A stretch of DNA of 16,228 bases from JAENVT01 sp031370745 (GCA_031370745.1 JANMQX010000184.1:1-16228); one strand, 5' to 3'. Shown: positions 7,824 through 15,360, counted from the stretch's first letter. The notes: generated by a model from the letters alone, not told the origin. Translations and numbers: made by a program.

Positions 7824-8257
7824 GATCTCTCCTGTTCGTCCTGTGCTCTTTGTGCGGCGTCTTCTTCTTTTTGTTCGTCATCGTTGAGCTCTTCCAGAGC
7901 GGCGAGGATGTCGCGGTCGATGACATCGGTCGTGACCACGTCGGCTTCCCAGCCGCCGTAGTAGGCGAGCAACCCGAGGCGTTCGTGGCGATACTCGCTG
8001 TCGATCGCGTCGGCGGCAGCCTGCGCCTCTGCGGCGAGATCGCCGGCGATCGGTCGGCTCTCGCGACGCCACTGGGCCACTTCTTCGTCGGCCGTGTAGA
8101 TCTTCGCCTTGCGTTTGGCACGATCGATCGCCCGCTGGAACTTGCCGCCGAGCACGACCTGGTGGCGGTCGCGACCCTCTTGGGCGTTGACCTGCGCGGG
8201 AATGTCGCGCCAGTAGATGACGATGAGTTCGCGTGTGCCGCGACCGGGCCTGGCCAT
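7820..8257 (-). CDS. 'Virulence factor' domain (PF13769-like) small protein, 145 aa, role unknown
   Basis: The N-terminus carries YWRDIPAQV (residues 15-23), the signature of the small family labelled 'Virulence_fact'. The label is historical and no virulence role is implied. Residues about 24-100 are charged and probably alpha/beta, with YYGGW at 99-103. The last 26 residues (about 120-145) are strongly acidic and Gln-rich. No signal peptide or membrane segment is present, so it is cytoplasmic. ATG at 8257 overlaps the DUF1638 stop by one base (TGATG). A GTG one codon earlier (8260) is an equally possible start. It overlaps the next gene by 4 bases. Tight coupling between DUF1638 and the pterin methyltransferase argues for a part in corrinoid methyl transfer. 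From general recollection, this family recurs beside MttB genes in marine bacteria; I have not verified that here. Confidence 0.75.
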   Translation of the reverse strand: MARPGRGTRELIVIYWRDIPAQVNAQEGRDRHQVVLGGKFQRAIDRAKRKAKIYTADEEVAQWRRESRPIAGDLAAEAQAAADAIDSEYRHERLGLLAYYGGWEADVVTTDVIDRDILAALEELNDDEQKEEDAAQRAQDEQERS

Positions 8258-8877
8258 CACGCCACCCGCCGCGAGAGCGAAATTGCGACTCCATGCCCGA
8301 CGGCCTCGGTGAACGGTTCGAGCCCGACGTGCCGGTGTTCGAATTCGAGCCCGAGACGTTCTGCCGCAGCGCGACCCATGGCCACGATCGCCTGACTGTT
8401 GGTCTGCGAGATCAGTACGACGCGTCGATAGTTGCCGAAGTACATGTCGCGCAACTGCGGGTGGCGATCGAGTCCGAGCCCCTGCCAGAGAAGCGCTTCG
8501 AAGTGCTTGGCGAGGAAGTCGGTCAGGAAAAACGTGCCGAGCTCCTCCTCGTGCATTGCCGCGAACTGCTCGGCGCCACTGAAGAACTCGTAGCAGTGCG
8601 AGCCGGGCAGCCGGGTCGCCTCGGGGTGACGTGCGAGAAGGGCGTCGAGCGCGCCGCCCGTGCCGCAGTCGGCATACGCAACGAACACGTTGCGACCCTG
8701 TCGCACCGCTTCGTCGAGCAGCGGTTCGAGCTCGGGCACGATTCGCTCCGGGCGGTTGTGGAGGTTGGCGGGCAAGTACGCGACCTCGACCAGGTCGGTG
8801 AGACCCTGAGCCTTCAGCACGGCGCGAAGCTCAGAGGCCAGAGCTCCACAGGCAATGACGAGCGGCGCGACAGCCAT
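8257..8877 (-). CDS. DUF1638 protein, 206 aa
   Basis: I recognise the DUF1638 pattern: ACGALASEL at the N-terminus, ADCGTGGALDALL, GSHCYEFFSG, GTFFLTDFLAKHFE, GLGLDRHPQL and YFGNYRRVV. Three cysteines in conserved contexts (Cys10, Cys71, Cys95), with His40 and His94, could form a metal site; that is an inference. There is no signal peptide or membrane segment. The biochemical role is unknown. Members are known from methanogens and bacteria with MttB-type methyltransferases, which agrees with this operon position between the corrinoid protein (16 bases upstream) and the 'virulence factor' gene (1-base overlap). A corrinoid-handling or repair role is plausible but unproven. Confidence 0.8.
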   Translation of the reverse strand: MAVAPLVIACGALASELRAVLKAQGLTDLVEVAYLPANLHNRPERIVPELEPLLDEAVRQGRNVFVAYADCGTGGALDALLARHPEATRLPGSHCYEFFSGAEQFAAMHEEELGTFFLTDFLAKHFEALLWQGLGLDRHPQLRDMYFGNYRRVVLISQTNSQAIVAMGRAAAERLGLEFEHRHVGLEPFTEAVGHGVAISLSRRVA

Positions 8878-8893
8878 GCCGTGATCCGCAGCC

Positions 8894-9616
8894 TCAGGCC
8901 ACCGACGGGCCGGGCGGCTCGGCCTTCAACCGATCGCGGCGCGTCTTCACCAGAGCCTTTGCGGTCTCGGCGGCGACGGCCGCGTCGCGGCAATACGCAT
9001 CGGCGCCGACTGCGTGGCCGAATTCCTCGTTGAGCGGTGCGCCGCCGACCAGCACGAGGTACTTCTCGCGCAGTCCCTTTTCGATGAGCGTGTCGACGAC
9101 CACCTTCATGTACGGCATGGTGGTGGTCAGCAACGCGGACATCCCCAAGATGTCAGGCTGGTGCAGTTCGAGCGCAGCGAGGAACTTGTCGACATCGGTG
9201 TTGATGCCGAGGTCGATGACTTCGAAGCCGGCACCCTCCAGCATCATCGCCGTCAGGTTCTTGCCGATGTCGTGGATGTCGCCCTTCACCGTTCCGACGA
9301 CGACCTTGCCGATCGGTTCTGCGCCGGTCTCGGCAAGCAACGGACGCAGGATGGCCATGCCGGCCTTCATTGCATTGGCGGCGAGCAGTACCTCCGGGAC
9401 GAACAAGATGCCGTCGCGGAAGTCGATGCCGACGATGCGCATCCCCTCGACCAGCGCATCGTTGAGCACCTTGTCGGGGCCCCAGCCGCGGTCGAGCAAG
9501 ATGGTCGTGCCTTCGAGGATCTCGTCGGCCAGCCCGTCGTACAGATCGTCGTGCATCTGGGCGACAAGGTCGTCGTTGCTCAGTGTGGCGAGGTCGAGAT
9601 CGTCTTGTTCACTCAT
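8894..9616 (-). CDS. Corrinoid (B12-binding) methyl-carrier protein, MttC/MtgC-like, 240 aa
   Basis: Carries the methyl group on its cobalt between the MttB enzymes and the pterin methyltransferase. Residues about 10-98 are the helical B12-binding cap (EVLLAANAMKAGM, as in methionine synthase). Residues 105-225 are the Rossmann-like cobalamin domain with D113-x-H115-x-x-G118 (GDIHDIGKN), where His115 is the expected cobalt ligand. It is followed by MSALLTTTM and LVGGAPLN, which wrap the nucleotide tail. The N-terminus is unusually acidic (SEQDDLDL, MHDDLYDGLADE). ATG at 9616 has GGAG 8 bases upstream. It is the first gene of the minus-strand operon. It is the only corrinoid protein in the window and presumably serves both MttB enzymes. 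Confidence 0.93.
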   Translation of the reverse strand: MSEQDDLDLATLSNDDLVAQMHDDLYDGLADEILEGTTILLDRGWGPDKVLNDALVEGMRIVGIDFRDGILFVPEVLLAANAMKAGMAILRPLLAETGAEPIGKVVVGTVKGDIHDIGKNLTAMMLEGAGFEVIDLGINTDVDKFLAALELHQPDILGMSALLTTTMPYMKVVVDTLIEKGLREKYLVLVGGAPLNEEFGHAVGADAYCRDAAVAAETAKALVKTRRDRLKAEPPGPSVA

Positions 9617-9644
9617 TGGGTCGGCTCCATCTGTACCACCGGTC

Positions 9645-9679
9645 GTTCCACGATGCAGAATCGACCCGTATCGTGGAAC
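9645..9679. promoter_or_regulatory. Candidate operator: perfect 10-bp inverted repeat in the divergent promoter region
   Basis: GTTCCACGAT at 9645-9654 is matched exactly by its reverse complement ATCGTGGAAC at 9670-9679, with a 15-bp spacer. It lies in the 164-base gap between the corrinoid operon and the desaturase operon, directly downstream of a likely -10 element for the former. A regulator bound here would block initiation. The TetR-family gene at 11454 is the obvious candidate. If transcribed, the same arms would form a stem-loop at the very 5' end of the corrinoid operon mRNA, so an RNA role is the alternative. Confidence 0.55.
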
Positions 9680-9684
9680 AGCCT

Positions 9685-9690
9685 ATCATA
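9685..9690 (-). promoter_or_regulatory. Putative -10 element (TATGAT) of the corrinoid operon
   Basis: On the minus strand TATGAT at 9690-9685 matches the sigma-70 type -10 consensus at five of six positions. No good -35 lies at 16-18 bases: TTGGAG at 9710-9705 is only 14 bases away. Transcription would begin near 9678, inside the inverted repeat, leaving a leader of about 60 bases before the corrinoid gene. Confidence 0.4.
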
Positions 9691-9780
9691 TGGCAGTTTT
9701 ATGTCTCCAATTGCAGTTCTGGCGGCGCCGGCCGATACAGAATGTAGGAAATTGGAAAAGTTGGATCGAGAGGAGCAGCG

Positions 9781-10713
9781 GTGATAGCGCGGGCACAACC
9801 GAATCGTCGGATCGAGTGGGCAACACTCGGATTGTTCGTTGGGTTCTATGCCGCGTGGTTCGCCGTCATCTTGATGCATCAACTTCTGCCGTGGCCGGTG
9901 ACGTTGGCGCTGCTGGCCCTGCTCGGTGGTTTTTACATGTCGTTGCAGCACGAGGCGCTGCACGGTCACCCGACCGGGTGGCGCGGCGTCAACACAGCCC
10001 TGGCCTTCGCACCGCTCTCGTTGTGGTTGCCGTACCTCGGATACCGCTCCAGTCACTTGATTCATCACCACACCGATCTCCCTGATCCGCAGTTCGATCC
10101 GGAGTCGTTCTACCTGCGTCCCGTCGACTGGTCGTCGGCGAGTTTGGCCAAGCGCACCTACATCCTCGTCACCCGCACGATGATCGGACGTCTGACGATC
10201 GGTGCGGTCCACAGCATCGCCCGCTATCTGTGGCACGAGATCCGAACGATCAGATCAAATCGTGCGGCGGCGCGTCGTTGGGCTGTGCATCTCGCGGCCG
10301 CTCTCGTGCTCGGTTGGTGGCTGTTCGCCGTCGTCGAAATCCCGGTCTGGGAATACATTCTGGGATTCGTCGTCATGGGTCAGTCGTTCACCCTCCTGCG
10401 TTCGTTCGTCGAACACTGTGCCGTCGCCGAAGGCACCCGCTCGGCGGTCGTCAAAGCCGGCCCGGTGATGTCGTTGTTGTTTCTCAACAACAACCTGCAC
10501 CACACCCACCATGCCGAGCCGTCCACGCCCTGGTATCAATTGCCGTCGCTGCATCGCGCCCTCGACAGCGACGACCTGGCCGCGCACGGCGCCGGCCTGT
10601 ACCAGCGCGGCTACGTCGAAGTGGCCAGGCGAAACTTCCTGCGACCGTTCTGCCAGCCCGACCATCCACTGTCGCCGGGGGCGCGCCCGTTCGGCGCACG
10701 AGGGCTTCGATGA
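9781..10713 (+). CDS. Fatty-acid-desaturase-family membrane di-iron protein, 310 aa
   Basis: Integral membrane di-iron enzyme of the fatty acid desaturase/hydroxylase superfamily. All three histidine boxes are present: HEALHGH (57-63), HLIHHH (92-97) and NNLHHTHH (237-244). Hydrophobic segments lie at about 14-35, 38-55, 72-88, 168-186 and 190-206, consistent with the family fold. The enzyme would use O2 and an electron donor to desaturate or hydroxylate a substrate. The true substrate is unknown, and a quaternary-amine or lipid-headgroup oxidation is possible in this setting. GTG at 9781 follows AGAGGAG by 5 bases, a strong start. It is divergent from the corrinoid operon and overlaps the next gene by 4 bases (ATGA). 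Confidence 0.88.
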   Translation: MIARAQPNRRIEWATLGLFVGFYAAWFAVILMHQLLPWPVTLALLALLGGFYMSLQHEALHGHPTGWRGVNTALAFAPLSLWLPYLGYRSSHLIHHHTDLPDPQFDPESFYLRPVDWSSASLAKRTYILVTRTMIGRLTIGAVHSIARYLWHEIRTIRSNRAAARRWAVHLAAALVLGWWLFAVVEIPVWEYILGFVVMGQSFTLLRSFVEHCAVAEGTRSAVVKAGPVMSLLFLNNNLHHTHHAEPSTPWYQLPSLHRALDSDDLAAHGAGLYQRGYVEVARRNFLRPFCQPDHPLSPGARPFGARGLR

Positions 10714-11447
10714 CCATCGCCTCACTGGCGATGTATCCGTTCCCCCATCTGCAGCCTGCCTTCGAGCAACTGTGGAACGATGTTCGCTCGCGGTTGGCGT
10801 TCGATGCACCGCCGTTGAACTGGGATGTCGACCCGGACGTTGCATCGCGACGCGACGACCTGCTGTTGGGGCAGACCTGTGGCTGGCCGCTGGTGAACGA
10901 TCTGGCCCAGTCGGTACACGTTGTCGGCACGTTCGAGTTCGATGTGGATGGCGCTGTCGACGGAACGTATCGAGCGGTGCTCGTCAGCAACCTCGATGAG
11001 CCGCTCACCGAGATCCTGCGCCGCGCCGATCTGCGGGTAGCTGCCAACAGCCGACAGAGCCTCTCGGGTTGGATCAGCCTGCTCTCGGTCGCCTCTGCCG
11101 AGGGTGTCGAGCTCACCGCGGTCGAGTGGACCGGCGCGCACGCCGCAAGCATCGACGCCGTTCGCGACGGCCGGTGCCACCTTGCGATGATCGATGCAGT
11201 GTCGTTCGCCCACCTCGGTGGGAGTGACTTGTCGATCGTGGGTCACGGTCCGCGGATTCCCTGCCTGCCATTGGTGGCGTCGCGATCGACGACCGACGAG
11301 GTGGTCAGCGAGTTGCGTGGGGCATTGGCTGCGTCGGTCGCCGACCCGGCGATGGCTGCGACGTTGGCGACCCTGAAGATTCGCGCGTTTCTCGAGCGGG
11401 AGCTGGTGGACTACGAGGGAATTTCGGATTTGGTGGAACTATGGTGA
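10710..11447 (+). CDS. PhnD/SsuA-type substrate-binding protein without a signal peptide, 245 aa
   Basis: Resembles the PhnD-like (PF12974) periplasmic-binding fold used for phosphonate and related ligands. It opens with MTIASLAMYPFPHLQPAFEQLW, broken here as a strand followed by a helix, then LLLGQTCGWPLV (51-62), NSRQSLSGW near 125, and a GRCHLAMIDAVSFAHL segment that places an Asp in the ligand cleft. It has no N-terminal signal peptide or lipobox and no ABC transporter genes nearby, so I infer a cytosolic ligand-binding role (sensor, chaperone or delivery) and not transport. ATG at 10710 overlaps the desaturase stop by 4 bases. The same frame stays open upstream to 10230, but that part lies within the desaturase gene and is rejected. 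The TetR gene follows after 6 bases. Confidence 0.75.
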   Translation: MTIASLAMYPFPHLQPAFEQLWNDVRSRLAFDAPPLNWDVDPDVASRRDDLLLGQTCGWPLVNDLAQSVHVVGTFEFDVDGAVDGTYRAVLVSNLDEPLTEILRRADLRVAANSRQSLSGWISLLSVASAEGVELTAVEWTGAHAASIDAVRDGRCHLAMIDAVSFAHLGGSDLSIVGHGPRIPCLPLVASRSTTDEVVSELRGALAASVADPAMAATLATLKIRAFLERELVDYEGISDLVELW

Positions 11448-11453
11448 AGCGCT

Positions 11454-12062
11454 GTGGCGCGCACTCCGGATCCGCAACTCAAGCGAGAGTTGCTCGACCG
11501 GGTTGTCGGTTACCTCGCTGAGCAAGGTGTCGCACAGACGACGTTGCGGCCCATGGCGGCCGCTCTCGGGGTCAGCATCAACCGTTTGATGCATCACTTC
11601 GGCTCGAAAGACGAGTTGATCACCGTTGCGCTGGCCAGGGCCATCGATCAACAGATCGAGGTGCAGCGGAAGTGGTTGCAACGGTCGCCAAAACTCACCC
11701 AGGTCGAGTTGTACCGGCGATGGTGGAAGTGGTTGTGCGCAACACCGCAGAACCTGGCGTTGGTTCGGCTGAACTACGAGGCGGCGACGCTCGAACCGAC
11801 TGTCACCGGCCTCGCCGGCGATGTGCGCGCCGACCAGATCGGCGTGTGGCGTCATGACGTCGAGCAGCGCCTGGTGGCCGAAGGGCTCAAACCCGATCGG
11901 GCCGCGCTGCAGGCGTCGTTGATCAAGGCGACCTTCACAGGGTTGGTGATGGACCTGTTTGCCACCGGTGACACCCGCCGTTTGACGAAGGCCCTGGACT
12001 CCTGGCTCGGCCGACTCGACGCCGATCTATCTGCGAGCGAACGCGACGACCCTCCCGGGTGA
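11454..12062 (+). CDS. TetR/AcrR-family transcriptional regulator, 202 aa
   Basis: The N-terminal helix-turn-helix lies at about residues 25-52 (TTLRPMAAALGVSINRLMHH, then FGSKDELI), the TetR signature. The remaining helices form a ligand-binding and dimerisation domain without a recognisable ligand class. Starts at GTG 11454, 6 bases after the PhnD-like stop; the ribosome binding site is weak, so translation may be coupled. Most TetR proteins repress neighbouring divergent genes and are released by a pathway ligand. Here the target is likely the divergent region with the 10-bp inverted repeat. The effector may be a methylated amine or a related compound (inference). Confidence 0.88.
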   Translation: MARTPDPQLKRELLDRVVGYLAEQGVAQTTLRPMAAALGVSINRLMHHFGSKDELITVALARAIDQQIEVQRKWLQRSPKLTQVELYRRWWKWLCATPQNLALVRLNYEAATLEPTVTGLAGDVRADQIGVWRHDVEQRLVAEGLKPDRAALQASLIKATFTGLVMDLFATGDTRRLTKALDSWLGRLDADLSASERDDPPG

Positions 12063-12074
12063 GAGGATTCACCG

Positions 12075-15000
12075 GTGCCGACCGTTGATCCAAAATTCCT
12101 GAGTCAAATCCGCTATCGCTGCATTGGGCCGACCCGCGGTGGGCGGGTGGTGGCCGTGGCCGCCGATCCGAAGCACGAGTCGGTCTTCTACTTTGGCGCC
12201 GTCGCGGGTGGCGTGTGGAAGAGCGACGACGCCGGGCAGTACTGGGAGAACGTGACCGACGGCTTCCTCACCACCGGTTCGATCGGAGCGCTGGCGGTCG
12301 CTGCCTCCGACGGAAACGTGATCTATGCCGGCACGGGTGAGTCGACGATACGCATCGACGTCACCCACGGTGACGGCGTCTACAAGTCGACCGATGCCGG
12401 CGTGACCTGGCGACACATGGGCCTTTCCGAGTCGCGTCACATCGGCCAGATTCGCGTCCACCCGAACGATCCCGACGTCGTGTATGTCGCTGCGCTCGGG
12501 CATGCATCGAAAGACAACCCCGAGCGCGGGCTCTATCGATCGAACGACGGCGGCGAGAATTGGAAGCTCGTGCTGCATGTCAGCGAACGCGCCGGCGCAG
12601 TCGATGTGTCACTCGACCCCAACAACCCGCGCATCATCTTCGCCACCGTGTGGCAGGCCCGCCGCACCTTCTGGTCGATCGACAGTGGTGGACCGGACAG
12701 CGGTCTGTGGCGCTCGCGAGATGGCGGCGACAGTTGGGAGAACATCAGCCACAACCCCGGAATGCCCGACGGTACCCTCGGCAAGATCGGTGTATCTGTG
12801 TCGCCGGCTCGCTCCGGTCGAGTCTTCGCGATGGTCGAAGCCGAGGGCCGCAAGCGTGGTCTCTACCGCTCCGACGACCTCGGCGAGACGTGGGAGAAGG
12901 TGTCATCGAAGCCCGACCTCGGTTGGCGCCCGTGGTACTACCAGCACGTCATCGCTCACCCGACCGATGCCGATGAGGTGTTCGTCATGAACATGAAGGC
13001 ATGGAAGTCGATCGACGGAGGCAAGACGTTCGAGGAGTTCCACACACCGCACGGCGACAATCACGCGCTCTGGATCGACCCGGCGAATCCCAACCGCATG
13101 ATCGGTTGCGACGACGGAGGGGCCTGGGTGTCGTTCAACGCCGGCGAGTCGTGGTCGACGATCTACAACCAGTTGACCGCGCAGTTCTACCACGTGGCCA
13201 CCGACGACCAGTTTCCGTACGTGGTGTACGGGTCGCAGCAGGACAACTCCAGCATCGCGGTGCCCAGCCGAACCGGCCTCGGCGCCATCAACTGGGCCGA
13301 CTGCTACGCGCCTGGAACTGCGGAGAGCGGGTACGTTGCGCCAAAGCCCGACGACCCGAGCATCGTCTACGTGGGTGCGATTGGCAGTTCGCCGGGGGGC
13401 GGCGAGTCGCTGCAGCGCTACGACCACAAGACCAAGCAGATTCAGCTCGTCAACGTCTGGCCTGAGGCGTACCACGACGGCAACACTGCCGAAGTCCGCT
13501 TCCAGTGGACCTACCCGATCGTGTTCTCACCCCACGACAGCAACACGCTCTACGTCGCTGGGAACAAGGTGTTCCGCACCACCGATGAGGGGCACAGCTG
13601 GCAGGCGATCAGCCCGGACCTCACCTATGCCGACCCCGATACGATGGGCGTCTCGGGACCACTCACCATGGACACGGCGGGCGCAGAGATGTACGCCACG
13701 ATCTTTTCCTTGATGGTGTCGAGGCACCAGGAGGGTGTGCTCATCAGCGGCTCCGACGACGGCCTCGTACACCGTTCGGAGAACGGCGGCGGTGACTGGG
13801 TGAACATCACTCCGTCCGACCTCGCGAAGTTCTCCCAAGTCACGATGATCGCCGAATCACCGCACACTCGCGGCACGATCTACATGACAGCGGCGCGTCA
13901 CAAGACGGGCGACTACGCCCCCTACGTCTACAGGAGTGAGGACCTGGGCACGTCATGGGTGCGGATCGACTCGGGGCTGCCGCAGAACGAGTTCTGCCGC
14001 GTCATTCGTGAGGACCCGACTCGCAAAGGTCTGCTCTATCTGGGTACCGAGCTGGGCATCCACGTGTCGTTCGACGACGGTGCCAACTGGCAGTCCCTGC
14101 AGTGCAACCTTCCCGTCACTCCCATCTACGACTTTGTCGTCAAAGACACCGACCTCGTGGTGGCGACACACGGCCGTTCTTTTTGGATCCTCGACGATCT
14201 GACACCACTGCACCAGATGCGCGACGAACTGTTCGCTGCAGACCGTTACTTGCTGAAGCCGCGCGACACTGTCCGCAATCCTCCGCACATCGCCGCTGCG
14301 TGGGGCGGCACGCCGGGCGGCAAGAACTACCACGTCACCAGCGGCCAGAACGCGACCTTCCACGTCGAAGAGCTGGAAACCGGTCATGTGCGCAAGCGAG
14401 TCATCGATGCCGGCGAAGACCTCGAGCGCGGCGTTCGAATCATGTACTTCCTCGACCAGGCTGCGGTGGGCGAGGCGACGCTCACCATCAGCGAAGGTCT
14501 TGCCATGGACAACAATGGCAAGCAGATCGAAACCTTCTCGAGCATCATCCCGGCTGAGAAGAAGGATCGCTCGGGGACGCTGTACATCACAGCAGCCGCA
14601 GGAATGAACAGCTTCCAATGGCCGATGACGTACCCCAACGGCGTGAAGATGGTCGACACCGAGTTCCACACCCGGCCCGGCGGACCTCTCGCCAAGCCCG
14701 GTACATACCATGCCACCCTGACCGTTGGAGACTGGTCGATGTCGCAGTCGTTCGAGCTGTTGAAGGATCCGCGGATCGCAACGAGCGATGCCGACCTGGC
14801 CGAGCAGTTCGACTTGCAGATCCAGATCCGCGACAAATTGTCGGAGATCGTCACAGCGGTGAACACGATCAGGGCATTGAAGCGCCAGCTCGTCGAGTGG
14901 GCCACCCGCATCGCCGACAACGACTCGGCTGCCGCCGCGGTCGGCGCGATCCAGGAACTCAAGGAACGGTTCGAAGCCGTCGAGGCCGAGCTCGTGCAGG

Positions 15001-15245
15001 CCGAGTTCACATCCGACGGCGACACATTGAACTATCGCGAGAAGCTGTTCGAGAAGCTCAGTGGATTGCCAGCGGTCGTCGGCAGTGCTGATGCTCGTCC
15101 CACGACCCAGTCGTATGCCGTCTACGAAAAGCTCGGCAGCCAGGCCGACCGACAGTTGTCGGCGTTGGCCGCGCTGATCGACGAAGACCTCGCCGGCGTG
15201 AATCGTCAACTCGGCGAGCTCGGCCTGAGCATCGTCGGAGTGTGA
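12075..15245 (+). CDS. Asp-box beta-propeller protein (sortilin/VPS10-like, often labelled 'glycosyl hydrolase'), 1056 codons
   Basis: Large protein dominated by Asp-box repeats (S/T-x-D-x-G-x-x-W/F). I count eleven, starting near residues 50, 105, 156, 214, 266, 312, 353, 502, 568, 621 and 665. This indicates one ten-bladed sortilin-type or two tandem propellers over about 1-700. Residues about 730-890 look beta-rich. The last 150 residues contain long charged helices likely to be coiled coil. The opening IRYRCIGPTRGGRVV is the usual start of this family. Catalytic glycosidase residues are not evident, so 'glycosyl hydrolase' is probably misleading; protein or peptide binding is likelier. 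There is no signal peptide, although many relatives have one. GTG at 12075 lies 12 bases after the TetR stop, so co-transcription is possible. Confidence 0.85.
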   Translation: MPTVDPKFLSQIRYRCIGPTRGGRVVAVAADPKHESVFYFGAVAGGVWKSDDAGQYWENVTDGFLTTGSIGALAVAASDGNVIYAGTGESTIRIDVTHGDGVYKSTDAGVTWRHMGLSESRHIGQIRVHPNDPDVVYVAALGHASKDNPERGLYRSNDGGENWKLVLHVSERAGAVDVSLDPNNPRIIFATVWQARRTFWSIDSGGPDSGLWRSRDGGDSWENISHNPGMPDGTLGKIGVSVSPARSGRVFAMVEAEGRKRGLYRSDDLGETWEKVSSKPDLGWRPWYYQHVIAHPTDADEVFVMNMKAWKSIDGGKTFEEFHTPHGDNHALWIDPANPNRMIGCDDGGAWVSFNAGESWSTIYNQLTAQFYHVATDDQFPYVVYGSQQDNSSIAVPSRTGLGAINWADCYAPGTAESGYVAPKPDDPSIVYVGAIGSSPGGGESLQRYDHKTKQIQLVNVWPEAYHDGNTAEVRFQWTYPIVFSPHDSNTLYVAGNKVFRTTDEGHSWQAISPDLTYADPDTMGVSGPLTMDTAGAEMYATIFSLMVSRHQEGVLISGSDDGLVHRSENGGGDWVNITPSDLAKFSQVTMIAESPHTRGTIYMTAARHKTGDYAPYVYRSEDLGTSWVRIDSGLPQNEFCRVIREDPTRKGLLYLGTELGIHVSFDDGANWQSLQCNLPVTPIYDFVVKDTDLVVATHGRSFWILDDLTPLHQMRDELFAADRYLLKPRDTVRNPPHIAAAWGGTPGGKNYHVTSGQNATFHVEELETGHVRKRVIDAGEDLERGVRIMYFLDQAAVGEATLTISEGLAMDNNGKQIETFSSIIPAEKKDRSGTLYITAAAGMNSFQWPMTYPNGVKMVDTEFHTRPGGPLAKPGTYHATLTVGDWSMSQSFELLKDPRIATSDADLAEQFDLQIQIRDKLSEIVTAVNTIRALKRQLVEWATRIADNDSAAAAVGAIQELKERFEAVEAELVQAEFTSDGDTLNYREKLFEKLSGLPAVVGSADARPTTQSYAVYEKLGSQADRQLSALAALIDEDLAGVNRQLGELGLSIVGV

Positions 15246-15259
15246 TTCGCGCCCTTCTA

Positions 15260-15301
15260 CCGCGCTCCGCGCGGGTTCGGTCACTTCCGTTCAAGTGATT
15301 T
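15260..15301 (+). terminator. Weak candidate terminator after the propeller gene
   Basis: Two small hairpins follow the stop codon. CCGCGC (15260-15265) pairs with GCGCGG (15269-15274) over a 3-base loop. TCACTT (15281-15286) pairs with AAGTGA (15293-15298), followed by three T. Neither has a proper U-tract. The remaining bases to 15360 show nothing else. Confidence 0.3.
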
Positions 15302-15360
15302 CTGGATGCCGTGGAGGTAACTCGCGTCGTACCTGCCAGGCATCATTTCGAAATCCCCCC

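Noticed and set aside
9617..9780. Cobalamin riboswitch in the leader of the corrinoid operon
   Set aside because: The leader is short and I see no B12-box-like conserved core. A covariance-model search would settle it. The inverted repeat fits an operator better.
10230..10709. Long upstream extension of the PhnD-like reading frame
   Set aside because: It lies inside the desaturase gene in another frame and has Arg/Pro-rich shadow composition. The ATG at 10710 with the 4-base overlap is the natural start.
13953..15284. 443-codon open frame on the minus strand
   Set aside because: It is antisense to the propeller gene, whose Asp-box pattern is unmistakable. Open antisense frames are common in GC-rich DNA, and no protein family was recognised.
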